Shown: positions 7,275-15,328, counted from the stretch's first letter. The stretch: 32,388 nucleotides of DNA from an uncultured Emergencia sp. (GCA_937997955.1 CALLDR010000026.1:1-32388), one strand, 5' to 3'. The notes: a model not told the origin generated them from the sequence alone. Numbers and translations are program-made.

Positions 7275-8645
7275 TTATTTCGCCAGCTGATAGATGGCCT
7301 CCAGGCAGATCCGCAGCCAGATTTCCAGCTTGTCGAGCTCCAGGCTTTCGTTAGCCTGATGCATGGTGTCGACCTGGTCCGGCAGAAGGCAGCCGAAGGC
7401 TACGCAGTTATCCATGGTTCTGGAATAGGTGGCGCCGCCGGACGCCATCGGTTCTCTTTCCGTGTCGCCTGTGACTTTTCTGTAGGCGTCCATCAGCGTC
7501 GTGACCAGCTCGGAATCCTTTGCCACATAGAGCGGATCAGTTTTTGACGCCGCTGTATAGGTGTAAGGCGTACCCTGAAGCTTTTCCATGACGGCCTTCT
7601 CTACGTCGTCCACAGGGATGCTGACGGGAATCCTGCTGTCGCAGCTGATGGAGAGCTTTCCGTCAGCGGCCGTGAGTTTTCCCACGTTCAGGGTAAGGTT
7701 TCCGGAGATGTCGTCAGAGGCGGCGATCCCCATCTTTTCTCCGAATACGGTAAGGCCAAAGTGGTCGTTGTAGAAATCGACGATCTCTTTCAGCTGGCCT
7801 GTGACCGGCATTCTGCCCAGCACATCCATCATATAGCTGATGGCGTTTCTTCCCTCGTGTACGTCCTTGGCGTGGACGCCGATGCCCTCGGTGCGGAGCT
7901 GTACCTTGCCGTCCGCCGCTTCGATGGTGTAGATGGACGGGTCTTCGCTGTCCGCCACCGCCTGCTTCAAAGCTTCTTCCATAGCGGCAGGCAGGGTCAC
8001 CTTTGCTGAAGATGGAACGGAATTAAAAGCGCTTCCTCCCTCGATCTTCAGATCCTCGTCGATGTCCCTGGTCAGCGTGTACTGCAGCATGCCCAGCTCG
8101 GCAAAGGTCACCGGAAAGTGGGAGTCCGGCGAAAATGCCACGGTCGGCATTTCCGGCTTTACTTCGTTTAGATAATAGTCCATGCACTTCCAGTCGGTTT
8201 CCTCGTTGGTGCCCAGGATCATGCGGATGCGCCGCTTCAGGGGCACGTTCAGGTCCCTTAAGATCTTCATGGCGTACAGACAGGTCAAAACAGGGCCTTT
8301 GTCATCCAGCGTGCCTCTGCCCCAGATCCTGCCGTCCTCGATCTGGCCTCCCCATGGATCTCTGTCCCAGCCGTCACCGGCGGGAACTACGTCCAGATGC
8401 CCGAGGATACCGACCATCTCTTCGCCTTCGCCGTATTCGATATGGCCGACGCAGTTGTCAAAGTTCTCTGTGCGGAAACCCATTTTTTGGCCCATTTCCA
8501 GCGCCAGCTGAAGGGCTTTCGCGGGACCTTCGCCGAAGGGCATGCCTGGCTTGGGCTCTGCTTCAACGCTGTTGATCTGGCAAAGGGCGGAGATATCCCG
8601 CGCCAAAGGGTCCATAACAGATTTGATTTCTCTTGAGAAATCCAT
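7275..8645 (-). CDS. M20 family dipeptidase (PepV/Sapep type)
   Basis: A 456-residue cytoplasmic metallopeptidase, close to the usual 465-470 of PepV. Zinc-ligand and catalytic segments are visible in order: GHLDVVPAGDGWDRDP (His and Asp), GRGTLDDKGP (bridging Asp), GTNEETDWKCMDYY (catalytic Glu pair), DSHFPVTFAE, and a C-terminal MHQANE-type His ligand. The lid domain occupies roughly residues 185-375. The enzyme would hydrolyse dipeptides taken up by the cell. AAGGAGA precedes the ATG by 7 nt, and an extended -10 lies about 40 bp upstream. It appears to lead a two-gene operon with the YfcC-family carrier. Confidence 0.88.
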   Translation of the reverse strand: MDFSREIKSVMDPLARDISALCQINSVEAEPKPGMPFGEGPAKALQLALEMGQKMGFRTENFDNCVGHIEYGEGEEMVGILGHLDVVPAGDGWDRDPWGGQIEDGRIWGRGTLDDKGPVLTCLYAMKILRDLNVPLKRRIRMILGTNEETDWKCMDYYLNEVKPEMPTVAFSPDSHFPVTFAELGMLQYTLTRDIDEDLKIEGGSAFNSVPSSAKVTLPAAMEEALKQAVADSEDPSIYTIEAADGKVQLRTEGIGVHAKDVHEGRNAISYMMDVLGRMPVTGQLKEIVDFYNDHFGLTVFGEKMGIAASDDISGNLTLNVGKLTAADGKLSISCDSRIPVSIPVDDVEKAVMEKLQGTPYTYTAASKTDPLYVAKDSELVTTLMDAYRKVTGDTEREPMASGGATYSRTMDNCVAFGCLLPDQVDTMHQANESLELDKLEIWLRICLEAIYQLAK

Positions 8646-8680
8646 AAACTTGTCTCCTTTCTTCGTGCATAATTAATTTA

Positions 8681-8689
8681 ATTATATCA
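8681..8689 (-). promoter_or_regulatory. Extended -10 promoter of the dipeptidase gene
   Basis: On the minus strand the sequence reads TGATATAAT, an extended -10 (TGnTATAAT). The -35 region 17 bp upstream is poor (TTTTAT), as extended -10 promoters allow. It lies 35-45 bp before the dipeptidase start. Confidence 0.5.
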
Positions 8690-8743
8690 TACGCAAGATT
8701 TTTATAAAAGTGCCATTTTGGGAGAAGATTTAGATGTTTTGGG

Positions 8744-8780
8744 AAAAAAATCGTAGTCCAAAATGGTTTTGGACTACGAT
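8744..8780 (-). terminator. Intrinsic terminator of the hydE-mnmA unit
   Basis: A perfect 14-bp stem (8750-8763 paired with 8767-8780) with a 3-nt loop. In the minus direction it is followed by a run of seven T. It begins about 48 bp after the mnmA stop and sits before the dipeptidase promoter, so it separates the two units. Confidence 0.92.
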
Positions 8781-8828
8781 GTGAAAATATCTGTATAACT
8801 ATCTGCCGGCTGTGGCTGATGCCCGCGC

Positions 8829-9938
8829 TTACCGGTCATGGCTATGGCCGTGGCTGCCGGTCTGCTGGATAACGCCGCCGCCTGCTACGATATCGCCGTC
8901 ATAGAGAACGACGGCCTGGCCGGCGGTGATAGCCCGCTGGGGCTGATCAAAGGTGACCTGCAGGGTATCGTCGTCGGTCTGGACGACCTGGGCCCACTGG
9001 GCCTGATGGCCGTATCGTACCTTGGCCTTAAACCTGGCTGGGGATTCCAGACGCGGCATGGAGATCAGATTGATGTCCTTTGCTGTCAGGGTACGGGAAT
9101 AGAGGCTGGATTCGGGGCCGAGGACCACCGTGTTGTCTTCAGGGCGGATTTCCTTTACGTACATAGGCTGCGGCAGGGCGAGGCCAAGGCCCTTCCTTTG
9201 ACCGATGGTGTAGCGGATAATGCCCCTGTGCTGGCCCAGCACGCGGCCGTCTTCATCGATGAAGTCTCCCGGCGGATAGGTTTTGCCGGTGTATTGGGTG
9301 ATAAAGTCTGCGTAGCTGCCGTTTTGCACGAAGCAGATGTCCTGGCTGTCGTGCTTTTTCGCGTTGACAAAGCCCTGGGCCTCCGCGATCCGCCGCGTCT
9401 CCTCTTTGGTCATGGAGCCCAGAGGAAAGAGGGTGTGGGCCAGCTGCTCCTGGGTCATGGCGTAGAGGACGTAGCTCTGGTCCTTCGTATCGTCCACGGC
9501 CCTTTTCAGAAGATAGCGGCCCGTCTCTTCGTCGCGCTCGATCCTGGCATAATGGCCGGTGACCACGTAATTGACGTCCAGCTCCTTCGCTCTGTGAAAC
9601 AGCTTGTCGAACTTTAAATACCGGTTGCAGTCGATGCATGGGTTGGGCGTGACGCCGTTTTCATAGGAGCTGACGAAGGGCTCCAGCACGTCGTCTCTGA
9701 ACCGGTCGGAAAAATTGAACACGTAATGGCGGATACCGATGGAACGGGCCACGTCTGCCGCATCCAGCACATCGTCCAGGCTGCAGCAGCTGTGCTCCCG
9801 CGGAATGGCCACGTCCTCGTTGTGGAACAGCTTCATGGTGACGCCGATGCAGTCAAAGCCCTGCTGTTTCATCAGCCACGCGCTGACGCTGGAATCCACG
9901 CCGCCGCTCATGGCGATCAATGCACTGTTTGTTTTCAT
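8829..9938 (-). CDS. mnmA: tRNA-specific 2-thiouridylase MnmA
   Basis: A 369-residue enzyme that activates C2 of U34 in tRNA Lys, Glu and Gln with ATP and inserts sulfur. The PP-loop SGGVDSS is at residues 11-17. The catalytic Cys is in NPCIDCN (Cys 104) and its partner is in DICF (Cys 202). GHYAR, KDQSYVL and IGQRKGLG motifs are also visible. The length is normal. AGAGG lies about 9 nt upstream of the ATG. It follows hydE by 46 bp and is closed by a strong terminator. The C-terminus ends in a short His-rich tail (HGHSHDR). Co-transcription with hydE is likely; both depend on sulfur chemistry. Confidence 0.95.
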   Translation of the reverse strand: MKTNSALIAMSGGVDSSVSAWLMKQQGFDCIGVTMKLFHNEDVAIPREHSCCSLDDVLDAADVARSIGIRHYVFNFSDRFRDDVLEPFVSSYENGVTPNPCIDCNRYLKFDKLFHRAKELDVNYVVTGHYARIERDEETGRYLLKRAVDDTKDQSYVLYAMTQEQLAHTLFPLGSMTKEETRRIAEAQGFVNAKKHDSQDICFVQNGSYADFITQYTGKTYPPGDFIDEDGRVLGQHRGIIRYTIGQRKGLGLALPQPMYVKEIRPEDNTVVLGPESSLYSRTLTAKDINLISMPRLESPARFKAKVRYGHQAQWAQVVQTDDDTLQVTFDQPQRAITAGQAVVLYDGDIVAGGGVIQQTGSHGHSHDR

Positions 9939-9982
9939 GAAATCATACCTCTTTTTCTTTTCTCATTTTACGTCGCCTTTTA

Positions 9983-10040
9983 TTTTACATCGCCGCGCTC
10001 TTTTTTATATCTCTGCGCTCTTTTTTTACATCGCCGCGAT
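9983..10040. repeat. Degenerate 20-21 bp tandem repeat across the hydE stop
   Basis: About three units: 9983-10000, 10001-10020 and 10021-10040, built on TTTTTACATCGCCGCGCTC. A weaker fourth begins near 9966. They encode the last residues of HydE (GDVKKERRDIKKSAAM) and run past its stop toward mnmA. Confidence 0.6.
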
Positions 10041-11031
10041 CGGTAACGACGGTATAGCCCGCGCTCTCTACTCTGTTCTGCAGGCAGTACCGGCACTGGG
10101 CCGATTCGTCGCCGGTGCAGATTTTGTTGTCGTAGAGCTGGTAAAGGGCGCGCACGGATACGGGCGACAGGTTTGGCATCACCACGTTGGCCCCTGACTT
10201 GAGGCCCAGCTCCCGCCCCTGGGGAGACAGGGTGCCGAGGGCTGTGGTCGCCGGGATCAAAGCGTACGGGAACAGAAGGCGCAGAATCGCCACCATGCGC
10301 AGGGTCAGCGCCAGACTGCCGTTGCCGTAGGAGCTGAAAGGGGTGTCCTGGGCGGTTAAATAGGGCCCGATGCCGATCATGTCCGGCTGCAGCTCCTGCA
10401 GGAACCGAAGATCAGCGACCAGATGCTCCGGTTTCTGGAAGGGAGAGCCGACCATGAAGCCGGAGCCTACTTGATACCCGATTTCCTTCAGGTCCCAGAG
10501 GCAGCGCTTTCTGTTTTCTGATTCCATGACGGAAGGATGCAGCATGGCATAGTGGCAGGCATCTGCCGTTTCATGGCGCAGAAGATAACGATCAGCGCCG
10601 GCGCGGAAATAGGCCTCGTAGCTTTTACGGGATTTCTCGCCGATGGAAAGGGTGATGGCGCAGTCGGGAAAAGCTTCTCTTATCTGTGAGACGATCTGAC
10701 AGACCATATCGTCGGTAAAATACGGGTCTTCTCCGCCCTGCAGTACAAACGTTCGGAAATCCAGAGCGTAGCCCTCACGGCAGCACGCCATGATCTCTTC
10801 GGGGGTCAGTCGGTAGCGGTCCGCATGGCGGTTGCTGCGGCGGATACCGCAGTAATAGCAGTCGTTCTTGCAGTAATTGGTGAATTCTATCAACCCACGG
10901 ATATAGACGTCCTCTCCATAGTAGGCCCGGCGCAGGCTGTCCGCGGCGGCAAAGAGCTCGGCATCATATCGATCTGTGGTGATCAAAGATGCCAGCTGAT
11001 CGTCTGTCCAGTTTGAAATATTTGTAAACAT
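9985..11031 (-). CDS. hydE: [FeFe] hydrogenase H-cluster radical SAM maturase HydE
   Basis: A 348-residue radical SAM protein of the BioB-like fold needed to build the diiron centre of [FeFe] hydrogenase. The SAM-cluster motif CKNDCYYC gives Cys 54, 58 and 61 (CxxxCxxC). A second cluster site near the C-terminus, Cys 305, 313 and 316 (Cx7CxxC), matches the accessory site of Thermotoga HydE. This separates it from biotin synthase, though a PylB-like relative is an alternative. The ATG at 11031 is preceded by AGGAGG with 8-nt spacing; a GTG at 11037 is too close. AT-rich upstream DNA holds two TATAAT hexamers. No hydF, hydG or hydrogenase gene lies in the window. The final ~16 residues come from a short tandem repeat. 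Confidence 0.9.
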   Translation of the reverse strand: MFTNISNWTDDQLASLITTDRYDAELFAAADSLRRAYYGEDVYIRGLIEFTNYCKNDCYYCGIRRSNRHADRYRLTPEEIMACCREGYALDFRTFVLQGGEDPYFTDDMVCQIVSQIREAFPDCAITLSIGEKSRKSYEAYFRAGADRYLLRHETADACHYAMLHPSVMESENRKRCLWDLKEIGYQVGSGFMVGSPFQKPEHLVADLRFLQELQPDMIGIGPYLTAQDTPFSSYGNGSLALTLRMVAILRLLFPYALIPATTALGTLSPQGRELGLKSGANVVMPNLSPVSVRALYQLYDNKICTGDESAQCRYCLQNRVESAGYTVVTDRGDVKKERRDIKKSAAM

Positions 11032-11184
11032 CTGCACTTCCTCCTATATATTATATACGCATTATTCCTATTAGAATTATATGAAATATAGGATACACCA
11101 TGTGGACCGGGGTTGTCAAGCTTTTGTCACGGTTTTTCGCGTTTGACAGGGTATCCCGGGGCGCCGGGGCGTCCGCGGCCGCGG

Positions 11185-11243
11185 CAAGAGAAGGGGCAAA
11201 GAGAAGGCGGGGACAAGAGAAAGCGGGGAAGGAAAAGGCGGGG
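11185..11243 (+). repeat. Purine-rich ~16-bp repeats with four GGGG tracts
   Basis: Imperfect units of CAAAGAGAAGGCGGGGA repeat about every 16 bp. GGGG tracts fall at 11193, 11209, 11225 and 11240. The strand is almost all purine and lies 40-100 bp upstream of the cysK promoter in the hydE-cysK divergent region. Four evenly spaced G tracts could form a long-loop G-quadruplex, which is not proven. Confidence 0.55.
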
Positions 11244-11285
11244 CAGAAAATCTAAAAAGAATTTGAAAAGAATCTAAAAAAGCGG

Positions 11286-11314
11286 TTGACAAATGGGTGA
11301 AAGCGTGCTAATAT
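11286..11314 (+). promoter_or_regulatory. cysK promoter
   Basis: A perfect TTGACA (11286-11291), 17-bp spacer and TAATAT (11309-11314). Predicted transcription start is near 11321, which gives a leader of nearly 250 nt before cysK. Confidence 0.8.
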
Positions 11315-11373
11315 AAACCTATAAATCCGATGGGAAAATAGGAAGTTAGAGATGAGAAGGAGAAGGGAACGAA

Positions 11374-11454
11374 ATGACACTGTTCTATATAGATGATCGA
11401 TGTTGCGGCAGGAAGCCGGCGGCCAAAGTTAGAGCCAGAGATAACAAGGGATAA
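11374..11454 (+). CDS. Putative Cys-containing leader peptide of cysK
   Basis: A 26-codon ORF in the cysK leader, starting with ATG at 11374 behind AAGGAGAAGGG with suitable spacing and ending at TAA 11452-11454. It encodes MTLFYIDDRCCGRK followed by a basic tail. Adjacent Cys codons TGT TGC lie at 11401-11406 (residues 10 and 11). The first GC-rich arm (GCCGGC, 11415-11420) starts 9 nt after them and can pair with GCCGGC at 11481-11486. An AGCCCGCGGGCT palindrome lies at 11509-11520. Placement ahead of a cysteine synthase gene, a good ribosome site and tandem Cys codons suggest a ribosome sensing Cys-tRNA supply. No U-tailed terminator is visible in the leader, so the mechanism would not be classical attenuation. 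A small functional protein is an alternative. Confidence 0.5.
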   Translation: MTLFYIDDRCCGRKPAAKVRARDNKG

Positions 11455-11567
11455 AGACAAAGGCAGAAACAGCGGCAGAGGCCGGCATGGCGTCTGAGGA
11501 GCAGAGACAGCCCGCGGGCTGAATACACGAAAATGTAAATGTTGAAGATGAAAAGGAGAATACAAAG

Positions 11568-12500
11568 ATGAAAGCATATGAAAGAATTACAGATTTAATT
11601 GGAAAAACACCACTTTTGAAGCTGAACAATTACAGCGAGGAAAACAAATTGGGAGCGACGCTGCTGGCCAAGCTGGAATATTTCAATCCTGCAGGCAGCG
11701 TAAAGGACAGAATCGCCCTGGCTATGATCGACGAGGCTGAAGAGAAGGGCCTGCTGAAGCCGGGCGCTGTCATCATCGAGCCTACCAGCGGAAATACGGG
11801 CATCGGCCTGTCTGCTGTGGCAGCTTCCAGAGGATATCGGATCATTCTGACCATGCCGGAAACTATGAGCGTTGAGCGCCGCAATCTGCTGAAGGCTTAT
11901 GGCGCAGAGCTGGTTCTGACAGACGGCGGCGCCGGCATGAAGGGCGCTATCGCAAAGGCGCAGGAGTTGGCTGAGGCTACGCCTGGCAGCTTTATTCCGA
12001 GCCAGTTCACCAATCCTACCAATCCGAAGATCCACAGAGAGACCACAGGTCCGGAGATCTGGGAAGATACAGAAGGCAAGGTGGATATCTTTGTTGCCGG
12101 CGTAGGCACCGGCGGTACAGTATCCGGCGTCGGACAGTATCTGAAATCCCAGAATCCGAATGTGAAGGTTGTAGCGGTAGAACCTGCCGGTTCTCCGGTG
12201 CTTTCCAAGGGAACGCCTGGACCGCACAAGATCCAGGGCATCGGCGCAGGCTTTGTTCCTGAAACGCTGGATACCAGCATCTACGATGAGATCATCACGG
12301 TGGAAAATGAGGACGCCTTTGCGGCTGGCCGCACTCTGGCGAGAAAAGAAGGCCTTCTGGTAGGCATTTCCTCCGGCGCGGCTGTACACGCCGCGACAGA
12401 GCTGGCAAAGCGCCCGGAGAACGCTGGAAAGATCATCGTCGCGCTGCTGCCGGATACCGGTGAACGTTATCTGTCAACACCGATGTTTTCCGAAGAATAA
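11568..12500 (+). CDS. cysK: Cysteine synthase (O-acetylserine sulfhydrylase)
   Basis: A 310-residue cytoplasmic PLP enzyme making L-cysteine from O-acetylserine and sulfide. The PLP lysine is Lys 46 in NPAGSVKDR. The substrate loop PTSGNTGIGL follows near residue 70, the phosphate-binding loop GVGTGGTVSG near 178, and the C-terminal SSGAA segment near 266. Length is normal for CysK. AAGGAGA precedes the ATG with 8-nt spacing. The gene stands alone between its own promoter with a long leader and a strong downstream hairpin. The leader contains a short ORF with two Cys codons, suggesting control by cysteine supply (inference). Confidence 0.95.
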   Translation: MKAYERITDLIGKTPLLKLNNYSEENKLGATLLAKLEYFNPAGSVKDRIALAMIDEAEEKGLLKPGAVIIEPTSGNTGIGLSAVAASRGYRIILTMPETMSVERRNLLKAYGAELVLTDGGAGMKGAIAKAQELAEATPGSFIPSQFTNPTNPKIHRETTGPEIWEDTEGKVDIFVAGVGTGGTVSGVGQYLKSQNPNVKVVAVEPAGSPVLSKGTPGPHKIQGIGAGFVPETLDTSIYDEIITVENEDAFAAGRTLARKEGLLVGISSGAAVHAATELAKRPENAGKIIVALLPDTGERYLSTPMFSEE

Positions 12501-12538
12501 GCTTTGACCATACGGATACTACCCATAATCATATTAAA

Positions 12539-12569
12539 CGCGGGTCCTGCAGAAAATGCAGGACCCGCG
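12539..12569. terminator. Strong hairpin after cysK
   Basis: A perfect 13-bp GC-rich stem (12539-12551 and 12557-12569) with a GAAAA loop, 38 bp after the cysK stop. T runs are weak on both sides (GTTTG on plus, TTTAAT on minus), so it may act in both directions between cysK and the convergent Rpn-family gene. Confidence 0.75.
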
Positions 12570-12737
12570 CTGCGTTTGGGGGAAATGATTTTTGTGAGCT
12601 GACGGTGGGCTGTAAGATAAAGAAACAGTCAGGTGGATATTTCTCATTAAAAAGATCGAAATCCATGCTTGACTAAGACGAGGGTAGGCCTTATCCAGCA
12701 CGGGCCTGCTTTAGGACAGCCAGTTGATATATATCTG

Positions 12738-13805
12738 TTATATTTTTTCGACTACGGATCGTTCCAGTCCTGTGTACCTGCAGATCAGGTCGATGTCCAG
12801 ATTGTCTGCCTTCATGTGGCGGGCAGTTGTCAGTTTCTCTTCCTGACGGCCTTTTTCAAGACCTTCTTTCAAACCTTCTTTCAAGCCTTCTTTCATTCCC
12901 TGTTCCATGCCTTCTCTCAAGCCCTGCTCCATACCCTTCGCCAGGCCTCTCTCTGTCGCTTCACGTTCTACAACATCGCTGAAATTGCACATTTTCGACA
13001 CCTCCTCGCTTAATTCCTGCGTCATAGGCAGGTTGAATTCTCTTTCCAGGACCTTTCGTTTCTCACTTTGGGTCCGCCTTCTCGAGAACAGCACATCCAG
13101 CATCTGCAGAAGCCTGCTCCCGCCTTTTTCCTTGTCTCCCAAGCAGACCATGACCAGCGTCATCAGGTCGTAATTCTCTCTCGGCTCCTTCACGGCGCCC
13201 ACCAGGTTTTCTTCCTGCAGCCTGTAGCGCGTGATGGTGTTCTGCCGATGCTTCGGCGGATCCAGACAGATCCATATGCTGTATACCTTCTTGATCTTTT
13301 CATACTGGGCATGGGTGAACTCGGTTCCATATTGGGACGAGATCATTCTGCTGCAGTAGTAGATGCCCCGCTTAGGCAGCGGATAACCGGGTGCATAGTC
13401 CTTCTGCCCCTCTACATTGATCAGCAGAGTGATGCAGCCATCTTCCCGGGGAGCGATGGCCCGAAATCGTATGTCGTAAACCACGGTACCCTCTGTCAGC
13501 GTACTGTCTTCACTTTGTTCTCCGCGGATCACAGGCGGTACGGAAGGAACGCCGCCGGCTTCGTCCGGCAGCACGCCCACCTCTCCGAGCTGAGGCGTTC
13601 CCTCTATGTACTTGGTTTCGATCTCTTCGAGGGAACAGTCCCGGTATTCTTCCACACATTCCTTCATGATCCATGCCAGGATCCGCTTTTCCGCCAAAAT
13701 CCGTTTGCAGGCGGCATCGTAGGCAGCCTTATTCTGTGCCAGGCGCACAGCCTTTGACAGCGTGTTCTCTTCTCTCAGGTTTATCTTGTTTTCTTCTGGA
13801 TACAA
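12738..13805 (-). CDS. Rpn family recombination-promoting nuclease / PD-(D/E)XK transposase-like protein
   Basis: A 355-residue protein. The core of about residues 40-240 contains a VYDIRF...LLINVEGQKD segment, which fits the Asp and Glu-x-Gln/Lys positions of the PD-(D/E)XK nuclease fold found in RpnA-type proteins. The C-terminal third has a Gly/Lys/Glu repeat region (GMEQGLREGMEQGMKEGLKEGL...), a hallmark of this family, likely helical and prone to length change. Rpn proteins cut DNA and promote RecA-independent recombination. The promoter TTGACG-18 bp-TATAAT lies just upstream, and GGGGAG serves as a ribosome site. It stands alone with no transposon ends visible. Confidence 0.75.
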   Translation of the reverse strand: MYPEENKINLREENTLSKAVRLAQNKAAYDAACKRILAEKRILAWIMKECVEEYRDCSLEEIETKYIEGTPQLGEVGVLPDEAGGVPSVPPVIRGEQSEDSTLTEGTVVYDIRFRAIAPREDGCITLLINVEGQKDYAPGYPLPKRGIYYCSRMISSQYGTEFTHAQYEKIKKVYSIWICLDPPKHRQNTITRYRLQEENLVGAVKEPRENYDLMTLVMVCLGDKEKGGSRLLQMLDVLFSRRRTQSEKRKVLEREFNLPMTQELSEEVSKMCNFSDVVEREATERGLAKGMEQGLREGMEQGMKEGLKEGLKEGLEKGRQEEKLTTARHMKADNLDIDLICRYTGLERSVVEKI

Positions 13806-13827
13806 AAGTATCTCTCCCCTTTCTTTG

Positions 13828-13857
13828 ATTATACAGCGGGCGGAGGCGCGCCGTCAA
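13828..13857 (-). promoter_or_regulatory. Promoter of the Rpn-family gene
   Basis: On the minus strand TTGACG (13857-13852), an 18-bp GC-rich spacer and TATAAT (13833-13828). The -10 lies about 23 bp before the start codon, giving a short leader. Confidence 0.6.
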
Positions 13858-14341
13858 CCTGTATATTCATTCGGAAACGATACATGTTCAGGACCCTCCG
13901 CCGTCAAGCTGCTGCGTTTTGCTTCACAGTTTCTTCCAATCGCGATGGCAGGCCGAGTATACTCCACTGAGCAGGTCCATGTCAACCCCCTTGTCGATCT
14001 TTAGTATTTTTTTGTAGCTTTTTAGGGCTTTTTTGTAATCTGCAAGTTTAGGCAAAAGCGCCGCTGAGGCAATACCCCCCTTTGGGTGTGAGGAGGGGCC
14101 TTCTGACAGGCGGGAATTTTTATTAGTTCTTTAGAATTTTCATTCTGCCCTCGCCGCAAATGTTCAAAAAAACGCCAGGAAAACTCGGCATTATAAAACG
14201 CCAGGTGATTTTATCAGAAAGGGTGAGCTGACGCGGAAAGAAACAAACAGGGGCAAAATGACAGGACTCAGCAAAAAACGGACTTTTTGATGATTGCAGA
14301 GACTCAGCAGGGGCTGCGGCGCAGGGAGACATTCCATAGAC
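13858..14341. other. Gene-poor stretch, no supported coding region
   Basis: Nearly 500 bp upstream of the Rpn-family gene with only short, non-conserved open frames. Visible items are T-rich tracts at 14005-14035, a G/C block CCCCCCTTTGGG at 14075-14086, and a repeated AAAACGCCAGG motif near 14166 and 14197. It may be degraded DNA; nothing here is identified. Confidence 0.5.
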
Positions 14342-14401
14342 GGCGGGTGCTTTGTGAAGTTGGCGGGTGCTTTGTGAAATTGGCTGCCGCTTTGTGAAGT
14401 T
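14342..14401. repeat. Tandem repeat, 3 x 20 bp
   Basis: Three head-to-tail units of 20 bp: 14342-14361 (GGCGGGTGCTTTGTGAAGTT), 14362-14381 (one base different) and 14382-14401 (a few bases different). They lie just beyond the nitroreductase terminator in a non-coding region. Spacers are absent, so this is not a CRISPR. Confidence 0.85.
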
Positions 14402-14413
14402 TATAGAAGAATG

Positions 14414-14462
14414 AAAAAGGCGGGACCTTCGGCCGGCATTTCGCGCCTGAGTCAGTCTCGCC
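14414..14462 (-). terminator. Terminator of the nitroreductase gene
   Basis: On the minus strand GGCGAGAC (14462-14455) pairs with GTCCCGCC (14426-14419) with one mismatch. TTTTT (14418-14414) follows. It begins 14 bp after the stop codon. Confidence 0.65.
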
Positions 14463-14475
14463 TTGACGTATCAGT

Positions 14476-15087
14476 TTAAATGATCTCCGCGATCTCTTCA
14501 AATGTCTTCTTCTTCAGCTTCGGCAGCTCATAGTTAGGATCCGGTTTTCCCACGACCAGAACCATGACGGGAACCTCGCCCTCCGGGCGGCCCAGAAGAT
14601 CCCTGAGGAAAGCCGGCGGCGCCGGCGTGTAGGTCAGGCTGGCCAGTCCGGCGTTGTGAAGCGCGTGGATCAGGAAGCCGATGGAGATGCCGACGGATTC
14701 GTTGACGTAGTAATTTTTATCCTTTGTTCCATCTTCTAAAACCCGGTACTGCTCCTTGAAGATGACGATGAGGCACGGCGCCTGAGTCAGGAACGGTTTC
14801 TCATAGTTGACAGACAGCTTTGCCAGATCAGAACGCCATTCGTCTGTGATCATGTCGTCGTAGAACTTCTTTTCCACCTTTTCAGATTCCTCCCGAATAC
14901 GGCGCTTCATGTCCGGGTCGGTGACGATGGAGAAGTGCCACGGCTGCTTGTCCGCACCGTTTGGCGCGGTACCGGCCGTCAATACACAGTTTTTGATCAC
15001 TTCCATGTCGATTGGGTCCGGCAGAAAGGACCGATAGGAGCGGCGTTTGCGGGACTCTTCGAGCAGCGCTTTTGATTTTTCTAACAT
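14476..15087 (-). CDS. Nitroreductase family protein
   Basis: A 203-residue FMN-dependent oxidoreductase of the nitroreductase fold. N-terminal RKRRSYRSFLPDPID is the usual phosphate-binding Arg/Ser stretch of the FMN site. APNGADKQPWHF near residue 45-56 and the C-terminal GKPD...LPKLKKKTFEEI are also typical. The ATG at 15087 is chosen because AGGAGG lies about 11 nt upstream; an upstream in-frame start lacks one. The natural substrate cannot be told. Family members reduce nitro compounds, quinones or flavins, and some dehalogenate iodotyrosine. It is monocistronic with its own terminator. Confidence 0.85.
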   Translation of the reverse strand: MLEKSKALLEESRKRRSYRSFLPDPIDMEVIKNCVLTAGTAPNGADKQPWHFSIVTDPDMKRRIREESEKVEKKFYDDMITDEWRSDLAKLSVNYEKPFLTQAPCLIVIFKEQYRVLEDGTKDKNYYVNESVGISIGFLIHALHNAGLASLTYTPAPPAFLRDLLGRPEGEVPVMVLVVGKPDPNYELPKLKKKTFEEIAEII

Positions 15088-15299
15088 CTTATATATTCCT
15101 CCTGTGTGAACAAAGGGAGCCATGCCTGGCCATGTCTTCCTCGTCTGTGATTTGCCCTTGTCAAAAGCGTATCACAAAAGTGCGGCGCTGGCAAGGCTGT
15201 TTTTGATCGTCATCTGCTCTCTGGCACGGCCGCCGCTGCCGCGCTTCCTGGCAGCGCGAATCCATCACGAAAAATACAAAAAAATATTTGAAAATACTG

Positions 15300-15328
15300 T
15301 TGACATTCCTGCCGTCCCGTAGTAAATT
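15300..15328 (+). promoter_or_regulatory. Promoter of the hrcA-grpE-dnaK-dnaJ operon
   Basis: A perfect -35 TTGACA (15300-15305), 17-bp spacer and TAAATT (15323-15328). The start site would fall next to or inside the CIRCE element 12 bp downstream, which is the usual arrangement for HrcA repression. Confidence 0.85.

Noticed and set aside
11321..11567. T-box or SAM riboswitch in the cysK leader
   Set aside because: No T-box TGGNACCGCG-like sequence and no recognisable riboswitch core; the notable feature is the short ORF.
12738..13805. Complete transposon around the Rpn-family gene
   Set aside because: No terminal inverted repeats or target duplications flank the gene, and Rpn proteins often occur singly.
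14342..14401. Possible CRISPR array
   Set aside because: Units are directly adjacent with no unique spacers and no cas genes are nearby.
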